Origin: Blastococcus sp.
Lineage (GTDB): Bacteria > Actinomycetota > Actinomycetes > Mycobacteriales > Geodermatophilaceae
DNA: 11,352 nt
Assembly: GCA_025963345.1 (NCBI GenBank)
Contig: JAOPUS010000378.1
Location: forward strand, 1 to 11,352
Direction: 5' to 3'
The notes under the pieces were generated by a model. It saw nothing but the letters and a program-made list of their open reading frames with translations, searched no databases and had not been told where the DNA came from. Made by a program: the position numbers and the translations under genes. Positions 1 to 6,653 of this stretch are shown piece by piece (position 1 is the first letter of the stretch; each line of letters starts with the position of its first letter).

Positions 1-1580
1 CCGAGCTTGGCGCTCATCCCGTACTGGGTGACCATCGCCCGGGCCATGGAGGTGGCCTTCTCGATGTCGTTCCCGGCGCCGGTGGTCGGCTCGTGGAAGA
101 CCAGTTCCTCGGCCGCCCGGCCACCCAGCGCGTAAGCGAGGGTGTCGATCATCTCCGAGCGGGTCTGGGTGTACTTGTCCTCGGTCGGCAGCACGAGCGT
201 GTGCCCGAGAGAGCGGCCGCGCGGCAGGATCGTCACCTTGTGCACCGGGTCCAGGTTGGGCAGTGCGTGCGCCACCAGGGCGTGCCCGCCCTCGTGGTAG
301 GCGGTGACCTTCTTCTCCTTCTCGCTCATCGCCCGCGTCTTGCGCTCCGGGCCCGCGATGACGCGGTCGATCGCCTCCTCGAGGGTGGCGTCGTTGATGA
401 GCGAGCCGTTGTGGCGCGCGGTGAGCAGGGCCGCCTCGTTGAGCACGTTGGCGAGGTCGGCGCCGGTGAAGCCCGGCGTGCGGCGGGCCACGGTCTCCAG
501 GTCGACGTCCGGCGCGAGCGGCTTGCCCTTGGCATGGACGGCGAGGATCGCCTTGCGGCCGAGCAGGTCGGGCCGGTCGACGGCGATCTGCCGGTCGAAG
601 CGCCCGGGGCGCAGCAGCGCGGGGTCGAGGATGTCGGGCCGGTTCGTGGCGGCGATCATGATGACGCCGCCCTTGACGTCGAAGCCGTCCATCTCGACGA
701 GCATCTGGTTGAGCGTCTGCTCGCGCTCGCCGTGCCCGCCGCCCAGGCCGGCGCCGCGGGGCCGGCCGACGGCGTCGATCTCGTCGACGAAGATGATCGC
801 CGGGGCGTTCTGCTTGGCCTGCTCGAACAGGTCGCGGACCCGGCTGGCGCCCACACCGACGAACATCTCGACGAAGTCCGAGCCGGAGATCGAGAAGAAC
901 GGCACGCCGGCCTCGCCGGCGACGGCGCGGGCGAGCAGCGTCTTACCGGTCCCGGGCGGGCCGAACAGCAGCACGCCCTTCGGGATCTTCGCGCCCACGG
1001 CCTGGAACTTCACCGGGTTCTGCAGGAAGTCCTTGATCTCGTGCAGTTCCTCGACGGCCTCGTCGGCCCCGGCGACGTCCGCGAACGTCGTCTTCGGGGT
1101 GTCCTTGGTGACCTGCTTGGCCTTGGACTTGCCGAAGGCCATGACCCCGCGGCCACCCCCCTGCATGGAATTGAACAGCCAGAACAGCAGCAGCAGGAGG
1201 ATCAGGAACGGCAGGAAGCTGACCAGGAGGCTGACGAGCAGGCTGTCCTGGGTGACGTTGGTGTCGAAGCTGACACCGGTGCTGCCCTGGGCGGTGCCGG
1301 AGACGATGCCGAAGATCTGGTCGGAGGCGCCGAGCGGGTAGGACGCGGTGACCTTGGTACTGCCCTCGACGGCCTTCTTGAGCTCGAGGTCGAGCGTCTG
1401 TTCCTTGTCGTTGATCGTCGCCGACTGGACGTTGCCGTCCGTGAACTGGGTGAGCGCCGTAGAGGTCGAGACCTCCTGGTAGCCACCGTTGCCTCGGAAG
1501 AGCGAGGAGAACGTGAGGGCCAGCAGGACGACGAGGACGACCCAGAACCACACGGAGCGGAAGATCTTCTTACGTTCCAT
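1..1580 (-). CDS. ftsH: ATP-dependent zinc metalloprotease FtsH (3' end outside window)
   Basis: This is a membrane-anchored AAA+ protease that unfolds and degrades membrane and short-lived cytosolic proteins as a hexamer. The first 526 codons are present; the C-terminal part runs off the left edge. Seen in the translation: a membrane segment at about residues 9-28, an extracytoplasmic domain, a second membrane segment at about 113-136, Walker A GPPGTGKT at 207-214, Walker B with VDEID at 265-269, the arginine-finger box RPGRFDRQ near 320, the zinc site HEGGH at 429-433, and the likely third zinc ligand Asp505 in GNDIEKAT. All key residues are intact. The ATG at 1580 gives the usual N-terminus (MERKKIFRS, then the membrane helix), but no good ribosome binding site precedes it. 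It follows hpt after 179 bp on the same strand, so it could be read from the hpt operon, from its own promoter, or from both. Confidence 0.97.
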   Translation of the reverse strand, partial: MERKKIFRSVWFWVVLVVLLALTFSSLFRGNGGYQEVSTSTALTQFTDGNVQSATINDKEQTLDLELKKAVEGSTKVTASYPLGASDQIFGIVSGTAQGSTGVSFDTNVTQDSLLVSLLVSFLPFLILLLLLFWLFNSMQGGGRGVMAFGKSKAKQVTKDTPKTTFADVAGADEAVEELHEIKDFLQNPVKFQAVGAKIPKGVLLFGPPGTGKTLLARAVAGEAGVPFFSISGSDFVEMFVGVGASRVRDLFEQAKQNAPAIIFVDEIDAVGRPRGAGLGGGHGEREQTLNQMLVEMDGFDVKGGVIMIAATNRPDILDPALLRPGRFDRQIAVDRPDLLGRKAILAVHAKGKPLAPDVDLETVARRTPGFTGADLANVLNEAALLTARHNGSLINDATLEEAIDRVIAGPERKTRAMSEKEKKVTAYHEGGHALVAHALPNLDPVHKVTILPRGRSLGHTLVLPTEDKYTQTRSEMIDTLAYALGGRAAEELVFHEPTTGAGNDIEKATSMARAMVTQYGMSAKL

Positions 1581-1595
1581 ACACCGATGCCGGGC

Positions 1596-1611
1596 GCCGG
1601 GGTTTCCCGGC
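1596..1611 (-). other. Small hairpin in the ftsH leader
   Basis: A perfect 6-bp inverted repeat (GCCGGG / CCCGGC) with a 4-base loop ends 15 bases before the ftsH ATG. If transcription starts upstream, this hairpin lies in the 5' untranslated region close to the initiation site and could affect translation. Short GC-rich stems are common by chance in DNA of this composition, so a function is only inferred. Confidence 0.25.
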
Positions 1612-1662
1612 CGGCCCGTCCACCCTCCTGATCGTCCGGGGACGCCGCCTGCGACTGGGGCG

Positions 1663-1683
1663 TGCACCCCGGCGCTGGGTGCA
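1663..1683 (-). terminator. Possible weak terminator or leader hairpin between hpt and ftsH
   Basis: A perfect 7-bp inverted repeat (TGCACCC / GGGTGCA) with a 7-base loop lies 77 bases past the hpt stop codon. There is no T run after it on the minus strand. It could be a U-less terminator or attenuator for hpt, or part of the ftsH leader. It is the most regular structure in the 179-bp gap. Confidence 0.3.
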
Positions 1684-1698
1684 GCGTCGTCGCGATCG

Positions 1699-1704
1699 AC
1701 GGTA
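1699..1704 (-). promoter_or_regulatory. Candidate -10 element for ftsH
   Basis: The minus strand reads TACCGT, matching the TANNNT pattern of actinobacterial housekeeping -10 elements. It lies about 120 bases upstream of the ftsH ATG, which would leave a leader of about 110 bases holding both hairpins of this gap. No convincing -35 TTGACN is seen 16-18 bases upstream. The assignment rests on pattern and position only. Confidence 0.25.
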
Positions 1705-1759
1705 CACCGGGCCGCCTGCGGACCCGCTGCTCGTCAGCCGGGAACAGGCTGCGCATCGC

Positions 1760-2347
1760 TCAGCTGGAGTACACCTCTGCGCGCAGCGTCGCGATGTAGG
1801 GCAGGTCCCGGTAGCGCTCGGCGTAGTCCAGCCCGTAGCCGATGACGAACTCGTTGGGGATGTCGAACCCGATGTACTTCACCGGGACGTCGACCTTGAC
1901 CGCGTCGGGCTTGCGCAGCAGGGCGCAGACCTCGAGGGACGCCGGTGCACGGCCACCGAGGTTCTTCAGCAGCCAGGACAGCGTGAGCCCGGAGTCGATG
2001 ATGTCCTCGAGCACGAGCACGTGTTTGTCGGTGATGTCGCGGTCGAGGTCCTTGAGGATCCGGACCACGCCGGAGGAGCTGGTGGCCGAGCCGTAGGAGG
2101 AGACAGCCATGAACTCCATCTGCGTCGGCAGCTGCAGGGCCCGTGCGAAGTCGCTCATGAACAGCACCGCGCCCTTGAGCACCCCGACCAGCAGGACCTC
2201 CTTGCCGGCGTAGTCGGTGGCGATCTGGTCGGCGAGCTCCGCGATCTTGGCCTGGATCTGTTCCTCGCTCAGGAGGACGTGGTCGATGTCCGGCCCGTAG
2301 CCGTGGTCGGGTCCGAGCGCTCCGGAAGTGGTCACAGGCTCGGTCAC
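1760..2347 (-). CDS. hpt: Hypoxanthine phosphoribosyltransferase
   Basis: This cytosolic purine-salvage enzyme joins hypoxanthine (often also guanine) to PRPP, giving IMP or GMP. The 195-residue product is of normal family length. It carries the PRPP-binding loop VLEDIIDSGLTLS at 112-124, with Glu114-Asp115 and the presumed general base Asp118; the flexible-loop region SSYGSATSSS at 83-92; and the purine-binding stretch with Lys157 and IGFDIPNEFVIGYGLDY at 159-175. The GTG at 2347 is chosen because a GAGGAG ribosome binding site (2356-2361) precedes it by 8 bases. The start forms a GTGA overlap with the tilS stop, a sign of translational coupling. The conserved tilS-hpt pairing, also known in Bacillus and mycobacteria, supports the call. 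A GTG four codons downstream is a less likely start. Confidence 0.96.
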   Translation of the reverse strand: MTEPVTTSGALGPDHGYGPDIDHVLLSEEQIQAKIAELADQIATDYAGKEVLLVGVLKGAVLFMSDFARALQLPTQMEFMAVSSYGSATSSSGVVRILKDLDRDITDKHVLVLEDIIDSGLTLSWLLKNLGGRAPASLEVCALLRKPDAVKVDVPVKYIGFDIPNEFVIGYGLDYAERYRDLPYIATLRAEVYSS

Positions 2348-3357
2348 GCGTCGGGCTCCTCGAAGTCGTGGGGTGCGTGCTGCCCGTCGTGCGCGGGCAC
2401 CACCGTCAGGGTGCCAGACGTCCGGACGACGCCCGCGCCGCCCGGCAGGTCGACCCGGCCCTGCCCCCGCCAGTCGGTGAGCAGTGCGTCGACGGCGGCC
2501 AGGTGCACCGCCTGCAGGTCCGGCACGGCGGCGGCGCGCAGCCAGCCGCGCAGCACCCTCCGGCGCAGCGCGGCGGGGAGGGCCGCCGTCTCCCGGGCGG
2601 GCAGTCCGCGCCCGTCGGCCAGCCGGTCCAGCTCCGCGCCGGCAAGGTCGTCGAGCAGGTCGAGGTCCTCGCGCAGCAACGCGGCGGTGCGGGCCAGGGC
2701 CGGAGCGACGCCGCCGCCGAGCACCTCCTCGAGCAGGGGCAGCGCCTCGGTGCGCAGCCGAACCCGGGTGTAGGCGGGGTCGTCGTTCCACGGGTCGTCC
2801 CAGACCGGCAGCTCCAGCGCGGCGCAGGCGGCCCGCGTGGTGACCCGCCGGATCCCGAGCAGCGGACGCCAGAAGAGCACTCCCCCGCCCACCCGGTGCG
2901 GCACCATCCCGGCCACCGACCGGGGCCCGGACCCGCGGCCGAGCCCGAGCAGCACGGTCTCGGCCTGGTCGTCGAGGGTGTGCCCCAGGGCGATACGGGC
3001 CCCGTGCTCCGCGGCCGCCGTCCTCAGGGCGCGGTAGCGGGCGGTCCGGGCTGCTGCCTCGGGTCCGCCGTCCCGGCCGACCTCGACCCGGACGACGCTC
3101 ACCGGGGCGAGCCCGAGGTTGCGCAGCAGGGTGGCGGTGGACTCGGCCCGCGCGGCGGAGCCGGGCTGCAGGCCATGGTCGACGGTCACCGCGCCGGCCG
3201 GGACTCCGGCCCGCGGGGCCTCGAAGGCGACGGCGGCGGCCAGCGCCAGGGAATCCGCACCCCCGCTGCAGGCGACGAGCACGGGCTCGTCGGAGGCGGT
3301 CAGCGCCGGCCGGACGGCGCTGCGGATCTGCGCGACCGACGGGTCGGGACCAGCCAT
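2344..3357 (-). CDS. tilS: tRNA(Ile)-lysidine synthase
   Basis: TilS attaches lysine to C34 of the CAU anticodon of a minor tRNA-Ile, so that it reads AUA and is charged with isoleucine. The ATP-pyrophosphatase loop SGGADS is at residues 31-36. Other family blocks are VDHGLQPGSA at 59-68, the strongly conserved GHTLDDQAETVLL at 125-137, and the WDDPWNDD...YTRVR block at 186-200. At 337 residues it matches short actinobacterial forms and lacks most of the extra C-terminal region of the 432-residue Escherichia coli enzyme. The ATG at 3357 lies 22 bases after the stop of the metalloprotease gene and has no strong ribosome binding site. The gene ends inside the first codon of hpt (GTGA overlap), placing it in the middle of a probable three-gene operon. 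Confidence 0.95.
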   Translation of the reverse strand: MAGPDPSVAQIRSAVRPALTASDEPVLVACSGGADSLALAAAVAFEAPRAGVPAGAVTVDHGLQPGSAARAESTATLLRNLGLAPVSVVRVEVGRDGGPEAAARTARYRALRTAAAEHGARIALGHTLDDQAETVLLGLGRGSGPRSVAGMVPHRVGGGVLFWRPLLGIRRVTTRAACAALELPVWDDPWNDDPAYTRVRLRTEALPLLEEVLGGGVAPALARTAALLREDLDLLDDLAGAELDRLADGRGLPARETAALPAALRRRVLRGWLRAAAVPDLQAVHLAAVDALLTDWRGQGRVDLPGGAGVVRTSGTLTVVPAHDGQHAPHDFEEPDA

Positions 3358-3379
3358 GTCGTCGAGAGGGCCGGCCGGC

Positions 3380-4462
3380 TCAGGCGGGGATGGCCGGGCG
3401 GCCGATGACCCGCTCCACCCACCGCTCCGGGGCGGTGAGCTCCTCGAGCCGCGGCAGGTTCTCGGGCCCCTCCCACACGCGGTTGAAGCCCTCCATGCCG
3501 ACCAGGTCGATGACCCCGCCGACGAAGATCCGGCCCTCGGCGTACTGCTTCATCTTCTGCTCGAGTCCCAGCAGCCGGCGAAGGACGCGGTCGAGCGGGC
3601 CCCGGCCCTTCCGGCGCTGGGCGAACCGCTTGCGCAGGGTGTGCACGGTGGGCACGACGTCCGGGCCGACGCCGTCCATCACGTACTCGGCGTGCCCCTC
3701 GACGAGGCTCATCACCGCGGTCACCCGGTCCAGCACGGCGCGCTGGGCGGGGTCCTGGATGAGGGCCATCAGCCCCTCGGACTCCCCCTCCCCACCGCGG
3801 ACGGCGTCGGCCAGGCTGCGCAGGACGTCCTGCAGCCGCTCGCGGAGGACGTCGGAGGTGAGGTCGGTGGCGTCCACGAACTGCGCGATCTCGGACTCGA
3901 GGTGGCCGCGCAGCCACGGCACCGCGGTGAACTGCAGCTGATGGGTGACCTCGTGCAGGCAGACCCAGAGCCGGAAGTCGGCCGGGTCGACGCCCAGCTT
4001 CCGCTCGGTCGCCACGATGTTCGGGGCGACCAGCAGCAGCCGGCCACCGGTGCCGAAGACCTCGTACTGCCCGAGGACACGCGAGGAGAGGAAGGCGAGC
4101 AGGCCGCCGGCCTGGACGCCCGTCGCGCGGGAGCCGATGGCGGTGGCCAGCGCGCCGGGGCGGCTGTCCTGCTTCTCGGTGAGCGCCTCGACCAGCGGGT
4201 TGAGCAGGGCCGCCATGCCGCTGGTGTTGGCGTCGACCCAGCCGGGACGGTCGACGACCGCGATCTCCGGGACCGGCCCGCCTGGGACGGGTCGCATGCC
4301 GGTCAGGTTCTCGACGTGCGCGACGGCGACGGCGGCCGCCTCGTGCAGCTCGCGGACGACGCCGGCGGCCTCCTCACGCGTGGTCGACGGCCCGGGGCTC
4401 ATCAGCCGCCGGGCCGTGCGTCCGGCCAGGTCCCAGTCGACCATCGAGGAGGCACTAGTCAT
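3380..4462 (-). CDS. Zinc-dependent metalloprotease-like protein (DUF2342 / zincin_2 family, F420-associated type)
   Basis: This 360-residue protein belongs to an actinobacterial family annotated as zinc-dependent metalloprotease or coenzyme F420 biosynthesis-associated protein. To my knowledge its substrate is unknown. The zinc-binding HEVTH is at 170-174, inside RLWVCLHEVTHQLQF, which is the pattern of a gluzincin-like helix. A second conserved block, SLVEGHAEYVMD at 252-263, could supply a further ligand. No signal peptide or membrane segment is evident, so the product is probably cytosolic. The ATG at 4462 is preferred over an in-frame ATG 45 bases upstream, because the extra 15 residues would lie in the terminator and promoter region and because MVDWDLAGRTARRL resembles the family N-terminus. 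A -10 element 6 bases before this ATG suggests a leaderless transcript. It heads the operon with tilS and hpt, as Rv3626c does in M. tuberculosis. The family call is firm; proteolytic activity is unproven. Confidence 0.9.
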   Translation of the reverse strand: MTSASSMVDWDLAGRTARRLMSPGPSTTREEAAGVVRELHEAAAVAVAHVENLTGMRPVPGGPVPEIAVVDRPGWVDANTSGMAALLNPLVEALTEKQDSRPGALATAIGSRATGVQAGGLLAFLSSRVLGQYEVFGTGGRLLLVAPNIVATERKLGVDPADFRLWVCLHEVTHQLQFTAVPWLRGHLESEIAQFVDATDLTSDVLRERLQDVLRSLADAVRGGEGESEGLMALIQDPAQRAVLDRVTAVMSLVEGHAEYVMDGVGPDVVPTVHTLRKRFAQRRKGRGPLDRVLRRLLGLEQKMKQYAEGRIFVGGVIDLVGMEGFNRVWEGPENLPRLEELTAPERWVERVIGRPAIPA

Positions 4463-4468
4463 CGCCTC

Positions 4469-4474
4469 ACGGTA
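4469..4474 (-). promoter_or_regulatory. Candidate leaderless -10 element for the metalloprotease-tilS-hpt operon
   Basis: The minus strand reads TACCGT (TANNNT type), with 6 bases between it and the A of the ATG at 4462. That is the spacing expected when transcription starts at the start codon itself. It lies directly downstream of the dacB terminator hairpin, so the operon would be insulated from dacB. No clear -35 element is seen. The only SD-like bases (GAGG) are 2 bases from the ATG, too close for normal use, which favours leaderless initiation. Confidence 0.4.
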
Positions 4475-4483
4475 CAGCCAAAA

Positions 4484-4532
4484 CCTCCTGCCCCCCGCGG
4501 CTCGCAAGCTCGCAGCGGGCCCCTGCAGGAGG
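4484..4532 (-). terminator. Rho-independent-type terminator of dacB
   Basis: Fourteen bases after the dacB TAG, the minus strand forms CCTCCTGC ... GCAGGAGG, a perfect 8-bp outer stem (4525-4532 with 4484-4491). Inner pairing includes CCCGC/GCGGG at 4515-4519 with 4494-4498. It is followed at once by TTTT. The T run is short, but stem strength and position fit an intrinsic terminator. It ends dacB before the candidate promoter of the next gene. Confidence 0.65.
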
Positions 4533-4546
4533 CTCGAAAAGCGGAG

Positions 4547-5962
4547 CTAACGGCAGCCGCAGGCCGCGAGGGCCGCGGCGACGTTGTCCAGCGCGGCCTC
4601 CGCGGCGGCGTCGCTGCCGGAGCCGTCGGCGACGACGGCGAAGGCGAGCAGTCGCCCGTCGGCGGTCACCACGGTGCCGGCGAGGGCGTGCACGCCGAGC
4701 AGCGTGCCGGTCTTGGCGCGGACCGTGCCCGGCGCGGTGCCGGCGTCGCCCCGGTCGAAGAGGGTGCCGTCGTAGCCGGCCACCGGGAGCCCGGACAGGA
4801 TCGCGGAGGTGCCGTCCAGGCTGTCGTCGGCGGCGCCGCGGACCACGGCGGTCAGGACCGAGGCGGGGACGCGGTCGTCTCGGGACAGTCCGCTGCCGTC
4901 GGAGAGCGTGACGCCGGTGACGTCGACCCCGGCGTCGGTGAGCGCGTCGGTGACCGCCTGCGCGGCGCCCTCGAAGCTGGCCGGGAGGTTCCGGGCGAGC
5001 GCCACCTGACGGGCGAGCGCCTCGGCGAGCATGTTGTCCGACATCGAGAGGGCCTGCTCCACGAGCCGGGAGACCGGCGCGGAGTGGACCGTGGCCAGCG
5101 TCTTGGCGCCCACCGGGGCCTCCCCGAGGACGACGGTGGCGCCCCGCGCACCGAGGGCGTCTGCCAGCGCCGAGCCGGCGTCCAGGCCGGGCTGCCCGCT
5201 GCGCGCCGTGGATGCCGGGCTGACCCGCGCGCCGTCGACGGCGGTCGCGGTGACCGGGGCGGCGTAGCTGGACGGGGCGTCGGCCGCCCCCCAGCCGCTC
5301 GCGGTGAGCGGGCCGCTGAACAGCGAGCTGTCGACGACGACGCGGGTCACCGGAGTGCCGGCCGGCATGGCGGCGACGACCTGGGTGGCCAGATCGGCGA
5401 CCGTAGGCGCACCCGGGTAGATCTGGGAGGGGGCGGTGCGGGAGAGCGTGGGGTCCCCGCCGCCGACGAGGACGACCTCACCGGGCGTGGCGCCGGCGAC
5501 GACCGTCGTCTCCAGGGTGTCGGAGGGATCGAGCGTGGTCAGGGCGGCCGCGGCGGTGAGCAGCTTGGCCGTCGAGGCCGGGGTGGCCGGATCGGCGGCG
5601 TCCAGGTCGAGGAGGACGTCCTTGCTGGCCACGTCCACGACCTGTGCGGAGACACCGGCGCCGAGACCGGCCGCCGTGAGCAACGGGGTCAGCTGGCTGC
5701 TCAGGGCCGCGGGGTCGGGAGCGGGGGCGTCCGTCGAGAGGGCGGCGAGCACCGGCACCGAGGCACCGAGGTCGGGGAGCTGGGCCTCCGGGACGGTGAC
5801 GGCGTCGGTTCCGCCGCCTGCGCCGGTGAGCAGCACGCCCGCGCCCACGATCCCGGCGATGAGCAGCAGCACGAGGCCGATGACACCCATCGCGAGGCGT
5901 CGCCGGAAGCGCCCTGTCTTGGCTGTGACGATCGTCGAACCGCTCGACGCTATGGTGCCCAC
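4547..5962 (-). CDS. dacB: D-alanyl-D-alanine carboxypeptidase / endopeptidase (PBP4, peptidase S13)
   Basis: This low-molecular-mass penicillin-binding protein removes terminal D-alanine from peptidoglycan stem peptides and may also cut cross-links. It acts outside the membrane. The 471-residue product has a basic N-terminus (RFRRR), a hydrophobic segment at about 25-46 that is a signal anchor or uncleaved signal, then a Gly-rich linker. All three serine penicillin-recognising motifs are seen: STAK at 130-133 with nucleophile Ser130 and Lys133, SDN at 308-310, and KTG at 417-419. The long insert between motifs one and two is typical of class-C PBP4. The start is less certain: GTG at 5962 is chosen, with GGAGG (5977-5981) 14 bases upstream, which is long spacing; ATG at 5890 would cut into the membrane segment. 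The gene is divergent from ppa and ends at a hairpin terminator, so it is probably monocistronic. Confidence 0.94.
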   Translation of the reverse strand: MGTIASSGSTIVTAKTGRFRRRLAMGVIGLVLLLIAGIVGAGVLLTGAGGGTDAVTVPEAQLPDLGASVPVLAALSTDAPAPDPAALSSQLTPLLTAAGLGAGVSAQVVDVASKDVLLDLDAADPATPASTAKLLTAAAALTTLDPSDTLETTVVAGATPGEVVLVGGGDPTLSRTAPSQIYPGAPTVADLATQVVAAMPAGTPVTRVVVDSSLFSGPLTASGWGAADAPSSYAAPVTATAVDGARVSPASTARSGQPGLDAGSALADALGARGATVVLGEAPVGAKTLATVHSAPVSRLVEQALSMSDNMLAEALARQVALARNLPASFEGAAQAVTDALTDAGVDVTGVTLSDGSGLSRDDRVPASVLTAVVRGAADDSLDGTSAILSGLPVAGYDGTLFDRGDAGTAPGTVRAKTGTLLGVHALAGTVVTADGRLLAFAVVADGSGSDAAAEAALDNVAAALAACGCR

Positions 5963-6019
5963 CCCCAGAAAGGCGACCTCCGTCGATTGCGCGGGGCCGC
6001 CGTAGGCCACACTAAGCGC
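5963..6019. promoter_or_regulatory. Divergent dacB/ppa promoter region
   Basis: These 57 bp are the whole space between two divergent starts. On the minus strand TAGTGT (6009-6014) fits TANNNT and would give dacB a leader of about 40 bases. On the plus strand CACACT (6008-6013) occupies -12 to -7 relative to the ppa GTG, and TTGCGC (5987-5992) is a loose -35. The two candidate -10 elements overlap on opposite strands, so the promoters could compete. Individual elements are weakly supported; a promoter region here follows from the gene arrangement. Confidence 0.4.
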
Positions 6020-6511
6020 GTGCAGTTCGACGTGACGGTAGAAATCCCGAAGGGCCAGCGGAACAAGTACGAGCTGGACCATGCCACCGGACGCATCCGT
6101 TTGGACCGGATGCTGTTCACCTCCACCCGCTATCCAGCGGACTACGGGTACATCGAGAACACCCTGGGCCAGGACGGCGACCCGCTCGACGCACTGGTAC
6201 TGCTCGAGGAGCCGACGTTCCCCGGATGCCTCATCACCTGCCGGGCCATCGGCATGTTCCGGATGACCGATGAGAAGGGCGGGGACGACAAGGTCCTCAC
6301 CGTTCCGGCGACGGACCCCCGCCAGGCCCACCTCGTCGACATCCTCGACGTGTCCGAGTTCGACCGGCTGGAGATCCAGCACTTCTTCGAGACCTACAAG
6401 GACCTCGAGCCGGGCAAGTCGGTCGAGGGCGCCGAGTGGGTCGGCCGCGAAGAGGCCGAGGCGGAGATCATCGCCTCCCTCCAGCGCGCCAAGGACCAGA
6501 ACTACCACTGA
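6020..6511 (+). CDS. ppa: Family I inorganic pyrophosphatase
   Basis: This soluble enzyme hydrolyses pyrophosphate to two phosphates with Mg2+, pulling biosynthetic reactions such as nucleotide and aminoacyl-tRNA formation forward. The 163-residue product has normal bacterial length. It begins with the family pattern QFDVTVEIPKGQRNKYELDH. The PPase signature DGDPLDALV is at 52-60, with metal-binding Asp52, Asp54 and Asp57, and further conserved blocks are GGDDKVL at 87-93 and YKDLEPGK at 126-133. The GTG at 6020 matches the usual N-terminus exactly. No ribosome binding site precedes it, so leaderless translation is likely. His21, reported as important in the M. tuberculosis enzyme, is present, while the position of its partner His86 is Lys86 here. 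A perfect 14-bp hairpin lies 40 bases after the stop. The same frame stays open far upstream, but that is an antisense shadow of dacB. Confidence 0.98.
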   Translation: MQFDVTVEIPKGQRNKYELDHATGRIRLDRMLFTSTRYPADYGYIENTLGQDGDPLDALVLLEEPTFPGCLITCRAIGMFRMTDEKGGDDKVLTVPATDPRQAHLVDILDVSEFDRLEIQHFFETYKDLEPGKSVEGAEWVGREEAEAEIIASLQRAKDQNYH

Positions 6512-6551
6512 CCCGCACTTCCACCGGCCCTTCGGCCGCCGACCGCACCCG

Positions 6552-6584
6552 ACGGCGGCACACCTCCCTGAGGTGTGCCGCCGT
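6552..6584 (+). terminator. Terminator hairpin of ppa
   Basis: ACGGCGGCACACCT and AGGTGTGCCGCCGT form a perfect 14-bp stem around the loop CCCTG, beginning 41 bases after the ppa stop. A weak T/C-rich tail (TTCGTCGTCC) follows, but no real T run. Strong stems without a U tract are usual for terminators of high-GC actinobacteria. It is the most stable hairpin in the window and, being symmetric, may also stop leftward transcription. Confidence 0.8.
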
Positions 6585-6653
6585 TCGTCGTCCACGGGCC
6601 CGCGACGTAGGCATCGCCGGATGAATGGGGGTTGCCGGCCCCGGAGAACGACT

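Noticed and set aside
1570..1623. A 17-codon upstream frame (GTG at 1623 to TAA at 1570) overlapping the ftsH start, preceded by AGGAGG at 1624-1629
   Set aside because: The AGGAGG touches the GTG with no spacing, which does not fit ribosome initiation, and the peptide has no recognisable attenuator feature.
93..1631. A 512-codon plus-strand frame opposite ftsH
   Set aside because: It is the antisense shadow of a strongly conserved ftsH; the translation is Arg/Glu/Asp/Gly-rich with no motif.
1760..2791. A 343-codon version of hpt starting inside tilS
   Set aside because: The extra N-terminal part is a shifted-frame reading of tilS, Arg/Pro/Ala-rich. A ribosome binding site and the family length support the GTG at 2347.
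3119..6511. A 1130-codon open frame on the plus strand ending in ppa
   Set aside because: Only the last 163 codons from GTG 6020 match a protein family. The rest lies antisense to tilS, the metalloprotease gene and dacB, all of which have intact motifs, and its translation is low-complexity Gly/Arg/Asp/Ala. Such open shadows are normal in very GC-rich DNA.
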